Source: Aeromicrobium phragmitis
GTDB taxonomy: Bacteria > Actinomycetota > Actinomycetes > Propionibacteriales > Nocardioidaceae
NCBI RefSeq assembly: GCF_003674095.1
Contig: NZ_RDBF01000010.1
Span: 1 to 64,000, forward strand
DNA length: 64,000 nt
Reading direction: 5' to 3'
The notes under the pieces were generated by a model. The model worked only from the letters and a program-made list of their open reading frames with translations, did not search any database and was not told where the DNA came from. Positions 43,285 through 51,452 of the stretch are shown here, piece after piece; position 1 is the first letter of the stretch, and every line of letters starts with the position of its first letter. Position numbers and translations under genes: made by a program.

Positions 43285-43302
43285 CGGCTGTGCGGCCGGG
43301 AC
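43285..43302. terminator. Short hairpin between convergent genes
   Basis: CCCGGC and GCCGGG pair around a TGTGCG loop directly behind the phosphatase stop and before the convergent NmrA-like gene. A 6-bp GC stem; a weak candidate only. Confidence 0.35.
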
Positions 43303-43306
43303 CAGG

Positions 43307-44167
43307 TCAGGCGAGGTGCTCCGCCGCCCAACTGCGCAACGTGGTGGGCGTGGTGGTAACCAAGGAGCGCGGGTCCTCGGGCGTGTAGTCGTCGCGGATA
43401 CCGGCAGTCATCAAGACGATCGCCTCCACCTGCGGTCCGGAGAGCCCGAACGCCGACAGCTGCGACCGGACGTCGTCGTCGCTCACCTGGCGCGCCTCGA
43501 CCGGTCGGCCCAGCACGGACGTCAGGACGCCCGCAACCTCGCGGAACGACAGGTCCTCGGGTCCGTGAACGGCTTGGACGACGCGGCCGGACCACGACGT
43601 CGACAGGAGCCGCGCCGCGGCGACGGCAGCGATGTCCTGAGGGTCCACCCACGGCAACCGGCGATCGAGGTCCATGGCAGTGGTCAGCGCCCCCTCGTGG
43701 ATCGCCGCCGCGTCCATCAGCAGGTTGGTGAAGAAGTAGCCGCAGCGCAGGTGGGTGACCGAAGCGCCGCTGGCATCGAGCGCCAACTCGTTGGCAGCCA
43801 GGCCGTCGATCTCGCCGACGCCCTGACGTTTCTCGGCTCCGCCGCTGGACTGGAACACGATCCGAGGAATGTCGTTGCGTTCCACCGCAGTGCGGATGAT
43901 GCGGGCGGCGGTGGCATGCGCGTCGAGCGGGTCTCGATCGGCGGCGGTAGGGCTGACCCAGTACAGCGCCCGCAGGCCCTGGGTCGCCTCGAGCACGGAC
44001 TTCTCGTCCCACGCATTGAAGGCCACAGCATCGACGAGGCCGGAGACCTCCGCATCGAGCGTGGCCGGGTCACGCACGAGCGCCCGCGGGCGCTCGCCCG
44101 CCTGGATCAGCAGACGCAGGACGTGTCGACCGACGTTCCCTTTGGGGGTCGCTACCGCAATCGTCAT
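43307..44167 (-). CDS. NmrA-like NAD(P)-binding protein
   Basis: 286 residues from ATG 44167, which has a GAGAGGAGTT box. The nucleotide-binding start is 'TIAVATPKGNVGRHVLRLLI' (the last Gly of the motif is kept), followed by 'ALVRDPATL', 'QSSGGAEKRQGVGEIDG', 'HLRCGYFFTNLLMDAAAI' and 'LPWVDPQDIAAVAAARLL'. The catalytic YxxxK of true SDRs is absent, as in NmrA/HSCARG redox sensors and related reductases. Isolated between a phosphatase gene and a tRNA; substrate unknown. Confidence 0.82.
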   Translation of the reverse strand: MTIAVATPKGNVGRHVLRLLIQAGERPRALVRDPATLDAEVSGLVDAVAFNAWDEKSVLEATQGLRALYWVSPTAADRDPLDAHATAARIIRTAVERNDIPRIVFQSSGGAEKRQGVGEIDGLAANELALDASGASVTHLRCGYFFTNLLMDAAAIHEGALTTAMDLDRRLPWVDPQDIAAVAAARLLSTSWSGRVVQAVHGPEDLSFREVAGVLTSVLGRPVEARQVSDDDVRSQLSAFGLSGPQVEAIVLMTAGIRDDYTPEDPRSLVTTTPTTLRSWAAEHLA

Positions 44168-44293
44168 TGCAACTCCTCTCGTTCGTATCAGCGGACCTAC
44201 GAGCTGTGTTCCGATGATGACGGCGCGGACTGACAATCCGGGTTCGGAGCGGCGATGGCCGTCGGTGAAGAGAGCGACGAGGGTGAATGAGAA

Positions 44294-44322
44294 GACCCCG
44301 CCCGGCGTGGCCGGACGGGGTC
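44294..44322 (-). terminator. Hairpin downstream of tRNA-Gly
   Basis: GACCCCG pairs with CGGGGTC and the inner CCGG with CCGG. Read leftwards it lies 7 bases beyond the end of the tRNA and is followed by TTCTCATTC on that strand. Confidence 0.65.
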
Positions 44323-44328
44323 GAAGAG

Positions 44329-44402
44329 AGCGGACGACGGGACTCGAACCCGCAACATTCTGCTTGGAAGGCAGAGACTCTAGCCAATTGAGCTACGTCC
44401 GC
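44329..44402 (-). tRNA. tRNA-Gly (anticodon TCC)
   Basis: On the minus strand the acceptor arm GCGGACG pairs with CGTCCGC; the D arm GCTCAATTGGCTAGAGT, anticodon arm TCTGC-CTTCCAA-GCAGA and T arm GCGGG-TTCGAAT-CCCGT are all in place. Discriminator base T. CCA is not encoded. It reads GGA/GGG codons. Confidence 0.97.
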
Positions 44403-44460
44403 GATGCTGCCGTCGGCAGCGGCTCTATCGTGCCACACCCCGCCTCGCAGTGTGCAAGCA

Positions 44461-45000
44461 CTACCCCGCGCGGATGACGAGATCGGCGGCTCCGGCGGTC
44501 ATCTCCCGGGAGAAATGCGCGCGTTCCTGCTCGGCCCAGACGTCCCACCAGGGAGCGAAGGTCTTGCCGTCGCGGGCGAGGGCACGCTCCTTGCGGACGT
44601 CGTCGGGTGCTTCGAGCCACACCAGCAGGCTCAGGAACGGCCGTAGTGGCGTCGCTCCCGCGCCGACTCCTTCGACGATCAACGTGGGCGCCGGCGACAC
44701 GACGATCGAGTCGCCCGGGCGATCGTGTTCCCAGTCCCAGCGTGGCACCCGCCCGAACTCGTCGACGGCGAGCGCGGCCAGGACGTCGCGCACGAGCGGA
44801 ACCGTCGCCTCCAAGCCGCGCCAGCCGGGGTAGATGTCCTCCAGGCTGAACACCGGCGCGGCGAGGCGGCGGGCGAGGCGCTCGGCGAACCATGACTTGC
44901 CAGCGCCGCTGCGTCCGTCCACCGCGACCACCCGGACACGACCGCACGCCGGCTCGCGATCAGCGAGCGCCCTGTGCACGACGTCCAGTGCGGAACTCAC
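44461..45000 (-). CDS. P-loop kinase, uridine/nucleotide kinase-like
   Basis: 179 residues. Walker A 'VDGRSGAGKSWFAERLARRL' near 28, then 'VFSLEDIYPGWRGLE' (uridine-kinase-like substrate Asp), 'TLIVEGVGAG' in the Walker B position, and a lid-like 'DDVRKERALARDGKTFAPWW'. Resembles small actinobacterial proteins annotated as nucleoside/nucleotide kinase family. The phosphate acceptor is unknown. The gene lies between two tRNA genes. Confidence 0.75.
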   Translation of the reverse strand: MSSALDVVHRALADREPACGRVRVVAVDGRSGAGKSWFAERLARRLAAPVFSLEDIYPGWRGLEATVPLVRDVLAALAVDEFGRVPRWDWEHDRPGDSIVVSPAPTLIVEGVGAGATPLRPFLSLLVWLEAPDDVRKERALARDGKTFAPWWDVWAEQERAHFSREMTAGAADLVIRAG

Positions 45001-45070
45001 GCTCCGATCGTGCCAGGTAACTCACAGGGCGGCACGAGCGTTAGGATCATCGGGTCGGCGCAGCCGGCGC

Positions 45071-45144
45071 CGGGATGTAGCGCAGCTTGGTAGCGCATCC
45101 GCTTTGGGAGCGGAGGGTCGCAGGTTCGAATCCTGTCATCCCGA
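45071..45144 (+). tRNA. tRNA-Pro (anticodon TGG)
   Basis: Acceptor CGGGATG pairs with CATCCCG, discriminator A. D arm GCGCAGCTTGGTAGCGC, anticodon arm TCCGC-TTTGGGA-GCGGA and T arm GCAGG-TTCGAAT-CCTGT are standard. CCA is not encoded. No repeat of the tRNA 3' end is visible downstream, so there is no sign of an integrated element. The 200 bases to the next gene hold no feature I can name. Confidence 0.97.
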
Positions 45145-45375
45145 CTTGGTGTGACCGGACCGGGACGGCGCTCGGTGGCGGGCTCCCGCCTGCGGTCAGC
45201 GTACCCCGGTCGGCGGCGTCACGAGCGTTGGGTTATCGCGCACGCGCCAGATAGCCTCAGCCGAATCGCGGCCGTCCGCATCCCCTGCCCCCGGTGAAGC
45301 GGACTCCTTCCTAGTGTCGATACATGCCCGGGGCACGGTGCGTCGGGCATGTCATGTCGCCTACTCAGGAGAAGC

Positions 45376-47241
45376 GTGTTCCCCTTCCGCCGAAGTTCAG
45401 TCCGCCCTCGATTCCACCGTCGCGCCGCCTCGATCGCGCTGACGTTGGGCCTCGTCACCGCCGCGGCGCCCGTCGTAGCGCAGGAAGCTCCACACCGCGG
45501 CGGCCCCGATGCCGATCCCGACAAGTCCATCGCCTTCTACGTGGGCAAGGACCTGACCGCCGACGGGCATCCGCTGATCGGCGGCTTCGGCCACGAGCCG
45601 TCCAGTCACTGGGTCGAGGTAGTGCCGGAGCAGGACCACCCTGACGGCGCCACGATCACCGTCGGCGTCACCGAGGACGCCGATATGCCCGGTGAGCTCA
45701 GCGAGATTCCGCAGGTCGAGCACACCTACCGGTACATCACGTCGAACTACTCCGAATTCACCGGACTGCCCGCACCGCTCACCAACGGCGGGATCAACGA
45801 GAAGAACGTCGCCGCGCGTGACGTCTGGTCCAACTCGCGTGAAGAGCTCTGGGACATGACGCCCACCGATCAGACGGGGCCGCAGTACTCCGACCTCGCC
45901 CGGATCGCGATGGAGCGTGCGGACACCGCTCGGGACGCCGTCGAGATCCTCGGTGATCTCATCGACACCTACGGTTACAGCACCTATGGGGGCAACTCCC
46001 ACCTGTTCGCCGACGAGAACGAAGGCTGGATCTTCATCGAGTACTCCGGCGGAGAGGGCCTCTGGGCGGCGGAGCGGCTCGGGTCCGACGAGGTGCGCGT
46101 GTCGTATCCCGGCTACATCAAGGAGTTCCCGACCGACGCACTGAACGGCGAGGACCCGGACTACCTCGGCTCCAGCAACCTCGTGAGCTTCGCGGAGGAG
46201 CAGGGCTGGTACGACGCGGCGACGGACGACGTCTTCGACCTGCAGGAGATCTACCAGCAGCCGTTCCCGACCGAGCAGTTCGAGGTGGGGGAGATCGCCG
46301 ACCCGGAGGACCCCGCTCCCTACCGCAACCCGATCTCCTTGGAGGCCGAGCTCGAGGAACTGGCCCCCGTCTCGCTCCAAGACATGATGCGGCTCGTCCG
46401 CGACCCGCGGTGGTCCGATGACCGCTCCGGGTATGGCCACGTCGCCGAGTTGCGGTCCGACCTCGTCGATCCGCGGCTCATCACCCTGTGGGTCGCGCCG
46501 ACCGCCGCCGTCACCGCGCCCTACACGCCGATCGCGATCGGCACGCAGACTCTCCCCGAGGAGTTCTCGCAGCATCGCTACCTCACGGCCGAGGCGAGCT
46601 CGACGTACCTGAATCCGGAGTTCGCTGAGCAGGAGGCGACCGAGTACGCCACGCAGACCTACAAGCGGCTGATGTACGCCACCTGCGCACGTCCCGAGGA
46701 GTACCTCGGGGAAGTGACGGCTGCGTTCGAGGGCTTCGAGGCGAGCACGATCGAGGAGTGGCAGGACGTCCAGCAGGAGGCCGCGGACGTCGTGGAGGAC
46801 GGCGGTGATCCCGCCGAAACGCTCACGACGTACACGTCCAGCAACGCTCTTGACGGACTCGCACTCGGCAATCACCTCCTCGACGACGTGCTGGCCCGGT
46901 CACGCGCCGACGGCGGACTCCGCACGCCGAGCGTCGAGATCGACGAGGGCACGACGGCGTCCGCGCGGTCGCAGTCGATGGTCCTCGACGGGGTGAGCGC
47001 GCGCGACCGGATGAACTGTGACCTGGGTGGCGGCTGGGCCGACGGATCGACGCTCGACCGTCAGGGTGAGTACGGCGACCCGGAGGATGTCCCGGACTAC
47101 TCGGCGGCGCACGTCACCGGGCGGCCCGCTGCGGACGATGATGCGGGCGGGTCGCAGGCGTTGATCCTCGGCTTCGGCGGTCTCGTCGTCGGTCTGGTGC
47201 TCGGAGCTTTGACCGAGGGCTGGCGCCGCCGACGCGCCTGA
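45376..47241 (+). CDS. Secreted C69-family dipeptidase homologue with Ser at the nucleophile position
   Basis: 621 residues from GTG 45376 (AGGAG box just upstream; the earlier ATG 45349 lacks one). Signal peptide to about residue 36 ('ALTLGLVTAAAPVVAQ'). The Ntn-hydrolase domain then begins 'DKSIAFYVGKDLTADGHPLI'. In C69 peptidases the chain starts with catalytic Cys ('CTTILVGK'); here Ser51 takes that place. The later motifs 'LTNGGINEKNVAARDVWSNS', 'YSDLARIAMERADTARDAVE' and 'GWIFIEYSGG' are conserved. A C-terminal helix (~593-612) followed by 'GWRRRRA' anchors it in the membrane. Activity with Ser is uncertain. Confidence 0.85.
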   Translation: MFPFRRSSVRPRFHRRAASIALTLGLVTAAAPVVAQEAPHRGGPDADPDKSIAFYVGKDLTADGHPLIGGFGHEPSSHWVEVVPEQDHPDGATITVGVTEDADMPGELSEIPQVEHTYRYITSNYSEFTGLPAPLTNGGINEKNVAARDVWSNSREELWDMTPTDQTGPQYSDLARIAMERADTARDAVEILGDLIDTYGYSTYGGNSHLFADENEGWIFIEYSGGEGLWAAERLGSDEVRVSYPGYIKEFPTDALNGEDPDYLGSSNLVSFAEEQGWYDAATDDVFDLQEIYQQPFPTEQFEVGEIADPEDPAPYRNPISLEAELEELAPVSLQDMMRLVRDPRWSDDRSGYGHVAELRSDLVDPRLITLWVAPTAAVTAPYTPIAIGTQTLPEEFSQHRYLTAEASSTYLNPEFAEQEATEYATQTYKRLMYATCARPEEYLGEVTAAFEGFEASTIEEWQDVQQEAADVVEDGGDPAETLTTYTSSNALDGLALGNHLLDDVLARSRADGGLRTPSVEIDEGTTASARSQSMVLDGVSARDRMNCDLGGGWADGSTLDRQGEYGDPEDVPDYSAAHVTGRPAADDDAGGSQALILGFGGLVVGLVLGALTEGWRRRRA

Positions 47242-47244
47242 CGA

Positions 47245-47278
47245 GTGGAGGGGTGCGCTGCCAGGCGCACCCCTCCAC
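47245..47278 (+). terminator. Hairpin after the C69 gene
   Basis: GTGGAGGGGTGCGC pairs perfectly with GCGCACCCCTCCAC around TGCCAG, 3 bases after the stop codon. Confidence 0.85.
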
Positions 47279-47317
47279 CGGCGCGCGCCCCTGCCCGCGC
47301 CTTGGCAGGATGGAGCG

Positions 47318-47833
47318 GTGCCGACGCGACTGCTCCTCCTCGCCGACACCCACGTGCCCGCCCGGGCCAAGCGCGTTCCCGGCGACGTGTGGCGCGCCGT
47401 CGACGCCGCCGACGTGGTCGTGCACGCCGGGGACTGGGTGGACGTCGCGACCCTCGACGCGCTCGAGCAGCGTGCCGCGCGGCTGATCGGGGTCCACGGG
47501 AACAACGACGGGCCGGAACTGCGCGCTCGGCTGCCCGAGGTCGCCATCGAGGAGATCGAGGGTCTGCGTTGCGGCGTCGTGCACGAGACCGGCGCGGCCC
47601 AGGGCCGGGAACGACGGATGGACGAGACGTATGCCGGCCATAGGTTGGACGTGCTCGTCTTCGGTCACAGCCACATCCCGTGGGACACCGTCACGCCCCG
47701 CGGGATGCGGCTGCTCAATCCCGGCTCTCCGACCGACCGCCGACGACAGCCGGTCTGCACGATGATGACGGCCATCGTCGACGGCTCCGAGTTGCGCGAC
47801 GTCACCCTCGTCCCGGTCGACCGCGACAGCTGA
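47318..47833 (+). CDS. YfcE/MJ0936-type metallophosphoesterase
   Basis: 171 residues from GTG 47318. Metal-binding motifs of the calcineurin-like fold: 'LLADTHVP' (D-x-H), 'VVHAGDWVD' (GD), 'GVHGNNDG' (GNxD), 'CGVVHETG' and 'VFGHSHIPWD' (GHxH). A small phosphodiesterase of unknown natural substrate. Monocistronic between two unrelated genes. Confidence 0.88.
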   Translation: MPTRLLLLADTHVPARAKRVPGDVWRAVDAADVVVHAGDWVDVATLDALEQRAARLIGVHGNNDGPELRARLPEVAIEEIEGLRCGVVHETGAAQGRERRMDETYAGHRLDVLVFGHSHIPWDTVTPRGMRLLNPGSPTDRRRQPVCTMMTAIVDGSELRDVTLVPVDRDS

Positions 47834-47963
47834 CTACTCCTCGGGAACGCCCGCGCGGGCCCTGGAACGGCCATCAGTCCCGCCCCGTACACTGAAGTGT
47901 GGCCCGGGCGAGCCGTGACTCGTCGTGCCCCGATGCTTTCCGACCAACCCAGGAGTCAACAAC

Positions 47964-49343
47964 GTGAAGAGCAGCACCGAAACGCTGAGCCCCACCCGGG
48001 TCAAGCTCACCATCGAGGTGCCGTTCGAGGAGTTCAAGCCCAACCTCGACAAGGCGTACAAGTCCATCGGCTCGCAGATCACGGTTCCTGGGTTCCGCAA
48101 GGGCAAGGTGCCGGCGGCGATCGTCGACCAGCGCATCGGCCGTGCCGCCGTGCTCGACGAGGCGCTCAACTCCGCGCTCCCGGGGTGGTACAACGAGGCT
48201 CTGCAGCAGGAGAACCTCCAGCCGCTCGGCCAGCCCGAGATCGACCTCACCAAGTTCAACGACGGCGACGACATCGAGATCACCGCCGAGCTGGACGTCC
48301 GCCCCACGATCGAGCTGCCCGAACTGTCGGGCATCGAGGTGGAGGTCGAGGACGCCGAGGTCACCGACGCCGACATCGACGAGCAGCTCGCATCGCTGCG
48401 TGAGCGCTTCGCCACCTTCACCGACGTCGACCGCGCGGCCGCCGACGGCGATTCGGTGACGATCGACCTGTCCGCCGCCCAGAAGGACGGCACCCCGATC
48501 GAGGAGGCCCAGGCCTCCGGTCTGCCGTACGTCGTCGGCAAGGCCACGATGATCGAGGGCCTCGACGAGGCGCTGATCGGCCTCAACAAGGGCGAGAGCA
48601 AGACCTTCGAGACCACGCTCGTGGGCGGCGACCTCGCCGGCCAGGACGTCGACGTCACCGTGACCCTCACCGAGGTCAAGGAGCAGCACCTGCCCGAGGT
48701 CGACGAGGAGTTCGTGCAGATGGCCTCCGAGTTCGACACCGTCGAGGAGCTCCGTGAGGACCTGCGTGAGCGCCTCACCCGCGGCAAGCGCATGGAGCAG
48801 GCCGCCGAAGCCCGCGACCTCGTGCTCGAGCAGATCCTCGACAAGGCCGAGGTGCCGCTGCCCGAGACCCTGGTCGAGACCGAGCTGACCGCCCGGCGCG
48901 ACCAGGTCCAGCAGCAGCTCCAGTTCGCCGGCCTGACCTTCGAGGGCTACCTCGAGGACCAGGGCCAGACCGCCGACGAGTTCGAGGCCGAGCTCGAGCG
49001 CGGCGTCCGCGACTCGATCGCCGCGCAGTTCGTGCTCGACCAGGTCGTCGAGAACAACGAGTTCGGCATCGACGACCAGGAGCTCAGCGAGCACATCATG
49101 CGCCGCGCCCAGGAGTCGGGTCAGGACCCGAACCAGTTCATCCAGCACATCATGGAGCACAACCACGTGCCCGAGATGGTCGGTGAGGTCATGCGCGGCA
49201 AGGCGCTCGCCTCGCTCGTCGAGGGTGCCACGGTCAAGGACAAGTCCGGCAACGTGCTCGACCTCGCCGGCCTCCGCGCCGACGGCTCGGTCGCCGACGC
49301 CGCCGACGCCGCCGACGCCGCCGACGAGGAGTCCGCCAGCTGA
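47964..49343 (+). CDS. tig: Trigger factor, ribosome-associated chaperone/PPIase
   Basis: 459 residues from GTG 47964 (AGGAG eight bases upstream). The ribosome-binding domain has the docking loop GFRKGKVP at 43-50; the FKBP-type PPIase domain spans about 155-245 ('GLPYVVGKATMIEGLDEALI'); the C-terminal helical chaperone arms follow. The tail 'ADAADAADAADEESAS' comes from a GCCGACGCC tandem repeat that probably varies in number. It guards nascent chains at the ribosome exit. Confidence 0.96.
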   Translation: MKSSTETLSPTRVKLTIEVPFEEFKPNLDKAYKSIGSQITVPGFRKGKVPAAIVDQRIGRAAVLDEALNSALPGWYNEALQQENLQPLGQPEIDLTKFNDGDDIEITAELDVRPTIELPELSGIEVEVEDAEVTDADIDEQLASLRERFATFTDVDRAAADGDSVTIDLSAAQKDGTPIEEAQASGLPYVVGKATMIEGLDEALIGLNKGESKTFETTLVGGDLAGQDVDVTVTLTEVKEQHLPEVDEEFVQMASEFDTVEELREDLRERLTRGKRMEQAAEARDLVLEQILDKAEVPLPETLVETELTARRDQVQQQLQFAGLTFEGYLEDQGQTADEFEAELERGVRDSIAAQFVLDQVVENNEFGIDDQELSEHIMRRAQESGQDPNQFIQHIMEHNHVPEMVGEVMRGKALASLVEGATVKDKSGNVLDLAGLRADGSVADAADAADAADEESAS

Positions 49344-49385
49344 CCTTGCCGCGCTGTCGTCGCCCCGGCACGGCACCATGAAGGC

Positions 49386-50507
49386 ATGCCCAGCACCACG
49401 GCTCGTACCACCGACGTCGCCGCACTCGCTCTCGAGTGCGGCGATCGTTGGGTTCTGGGCCCGTTGCGCGACGCCCATCTGAGCCTCGCCCACCGCGTCT
49501 TCGCGCCGGCGCGAAGCGTCGGCGGCAGGACACCGGAACGCATCCACGAGACGATCGCCCGCTCCGCCTACGGCGGCGTCTCCGCGGCGCTCCGACTCGG
49601 CAGCGCGGGCGCCCGCGGTCTGTCGAGGCGCGGCATCGGCCGGCCGATCGACGACACGGCGGCCGGCAGGCGGCTCCGCGCCGCCGTCAACGGCCTCGTC
49701 GGAGAGCACCTGCGATCGCTCGATGACCCCCACGCCCTCGCGATGTCCGTGCGAGCCTCCGGGCGCGACATCGCGCCGGCTCGATGGGCATTGCGTGAGG
49801 CTTTCCCCGGCGCCACCGGACATCTCGTCGTTTTCGTGCACGGCCTCTGCCAGGACGACGAGAGCTGGCAGTTCGCCCAGGACGACCGACCGACCTATCT
49901 CGACCGCGTCCGCGACCAGACCGACGGCACCCCGCTGGCGGTCCGGTACAACACGGGACTGCCGGTAGCCGAGAACGGTCGATTGCTCACTCACCTGCTG
50001 CGCGGCCTCGTACAGCACTGGCCCGCACGCGTCAGGCGCGTCACCCTCGTCGGTCACTCGATGGGGGCGGTCGTCGTGCGCGCGGCGCTCAGCCACGCGG
50101 CCGCAGCCCACGAGGACTGGACCGGGCTGGTGCGAGACGTGGTCTGCCTCGGGTCGCCGCACCTCGGCGCACCGTGGGAGAAGGCAAGCGAGGTGTCGGC
50201 CTCCATCGTGTCCAGCCTGCCGTCGCCCCGTCCGGTGCTGCGCAGCCTGGAACCACCGCCCGCCGCCGGCTCGCTCCGCTTCGGAATCGTGGACGACGAG
50301 CTCTGGGAGGGCCGCGACGTCACCGCGGTGTGGGGCCACGACCGGCTCGCCGTCGCGCCGTTGCCGCACGTCGCCTATCGCTTCGTGGCGGCGGGCGACG
50401 GACCGCTCGGCGAACGCGCGCTCCTCAACCACCCGGTCGTGGGCGCCCGTCTCGTCGCCTGGTTGTCCCGGCGCGATGACCGTCCGCGGAGTCTGCCGGC
50501 CCGGTAG
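49386..50507 (+). CDS. Alpha/beta hydrolase, PGAP1/esterase-like
   Basis: 373 residues. An N-terminal helical region of ~140 residues has no recognised fold. The hydrolase core follows: oxyanion 'HLVVFVHGLCQDDESW', nucleophile Ser225 in 'VTLVGHSMGAVVVRAAL', and 'VVCLGSPHLGAPWEKA', with a likely catalytic His in 'LLNHPVVGARL'. No signal peptide. It resembles triacylglycerol lipase/PGAP1-like esterases. It is followed after 10 bases by two SRPBCC genes, probably one unit; M. tuberculosis also has a lipase-like gene beside tig. Confidence 0.8.
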   Translation: MPSTTARTTDVAALALECGDRWVLGPLRDAHLSLAHRVFAPARSVGGRTPERIHETIARSAYGGVSAALRLGSAGARGLSRRGIGRPIDDTAAGRRLRAAVNGLVGEHLRSLDDPHALAMSVRASGRDIAPARWALREAFPGATGHLVVFVHGLCQDDESWQFAQDDRPTYLDRVRDQTDGTPLAVRYNTGLPVAENGRLLTHLLRGLVQHWPARVRRVTLVGHSMGAVVVRAALSHAAAAHEDWTGLVRDVVCLGSPHLGAPWEKASEVSASIVSSLPSPRPVLRSLEPPPAAGSLRFGIVDDELWEGRDVTAVWGHDRLAVAPLPHVAYRFVAAGDGPLGERALLNHPVVGARLVAWLSRRDDRPRSLPAR

Positions 50508-50517
50508 TCTCCCGCAC

Positions 50518-50979
50518 ATGGCAAACAACAGTTACATCGGCGGCAGCATCGACATCGCGGCGAGCCCCGCCGACGTCTGGACCGTGGTCAGCGACCTCAA
50601 GCGGATGGGCGAGTGGAGCCCCCAGTGCCGCAAGATGTTCATCCGCGGTGGAAGCGTGCGCCACGGGACCCGCACCGTCAACATCAACCGTCAGGGGCCG
50701 CTGGTCTGGCCGACGCGCTCGGTCGTGACGGCGTTCGAGCCGGAGAAGACCCTGCAGTTCCAGATTCTCGAGAACCGCACCGCCTGGACCTTCGAACTGG
50801 AGCCCACGGCCACGGGTACCCGGCTGACCGAGAGCAGGACGACCCCGCGCGGCGTCAGCGCGCTGTCGAACTTCCTGACCAAGAACGTGCTCGGTGGGAC
50901 GGAGAAGTTCGAGCAGGGCCTGCAGCGGGGCATCCACCAGACGCTGCAGCGGATCAAGTCCGCCGCGGAATCTCGATGA
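50518..50979 (+). CDS. SRPBCC-family protein, first of a pair
   Basis: 153 residues with the START/Bet v1-like pattern: 'GSIDIAASPADVWTVVSDLK' then 'MGEWSPQCRKMFIRGG', 'VNINRQGPLVWPTRSVVTAF', 'EPEKTLQFQILENRTAWTFE' and a long C-terminal helix. Such domains bind hydrophobic ligands or polyketide-like molecules; no catalytic residues stand out. Its stop overlaps the next SRPBCC gene (ATGA). Confidence 0.82.
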   Translation: MANNSYIGGSIDIAASPADVWTVVSDLKRMGEWSPQCRKMFIRGGSVRHGTRTVNINRQGPLVWPTRSVVTAFEPEKTLQFQILENRTAWTFELEPTATGTRLTESRTTPRGVSALSNFLTKNVLGGTEKFEQGLQRGIHQTLQRIKSAAESR

Positions 50980-51452
50980 TCCGTCCCCGTATCGCGGCGC
51001 TCGAGGCCGAACGGTACGTGGCGGCGCCGCCTCAACGGGTCTGGTCGGTGCTGATCCAGCAGGAGCGGATGCGGGAGTGGAGCCGTGAGACGGCGTGGCA
51101 GCTGTTCTGGCCGCGACGCATCCGGCGCGGTACCTGGAGCCTGAACCTCAACCGCAGCGGTTGGTACGTCTGGCCCACCCTGAGCCGCTACGCCCGCGTC
51201 GTGCCGCGACGCCGGCTGTGCTTCTACGTGTTCGGTCCTTCGGCGTGGTGGACCTACGACCTCGAACCCGTCGGCGACGGCACCGCCGTGCGCCTGCGCC
51301 GCGACCTCAGCGGCCACCGGTCCAGCTGGCTGACCATCGTCGTCGCGGCGATCGGTCTCGGGGGCGCGCCCGCCCACGATCGCCGGCTGAAGGCGGACAT
51401 GGCCCAGACGCTCGAGGCGCTCGCCGAGGCGGCGGAAGACGCTCAGCCGTAG
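50976..51452 (+). CDS. SRPBCC-family protein, second of a pair
   Basis: 158 residues from ATG 50976. It follows the same scheme as its neighbour ('YVAAPPQRVWSVLIQQERMR', 'EWSRETAWQLFW', 'LNLNRSGWYVWPTLSRYARV', 'FYVFGPSAWWTYDLEPVGDG'), suggesting an old tandem duplication. A hydrophobic 'WLTIVVAAIGLGG' near residue 120 may touch the membrane. Overlaps the convergent iolG end by 10 bases. Confidence 0.8.
   Translation: MIRPRIAALEAERYVAAPPQRVWSVLIQQERMREWSRETAWQLFWPRRIRRGTWSLNLNRSGWYVWPTLSRYARVVPRRRLCFYVFGPSAWWTYDLEPVGDGTAVRLRRDLSGHRSSWLTIVVAAIGLGGAPAHDRRLKADMAQTLEALAEAAEDAQP

Noticed and set aside
45071..45348. Integrated element at tRNA-Pro
   Set aside because: No duplicate of the tRNA 3' end, no integrase and no composition change follow the tRNA.
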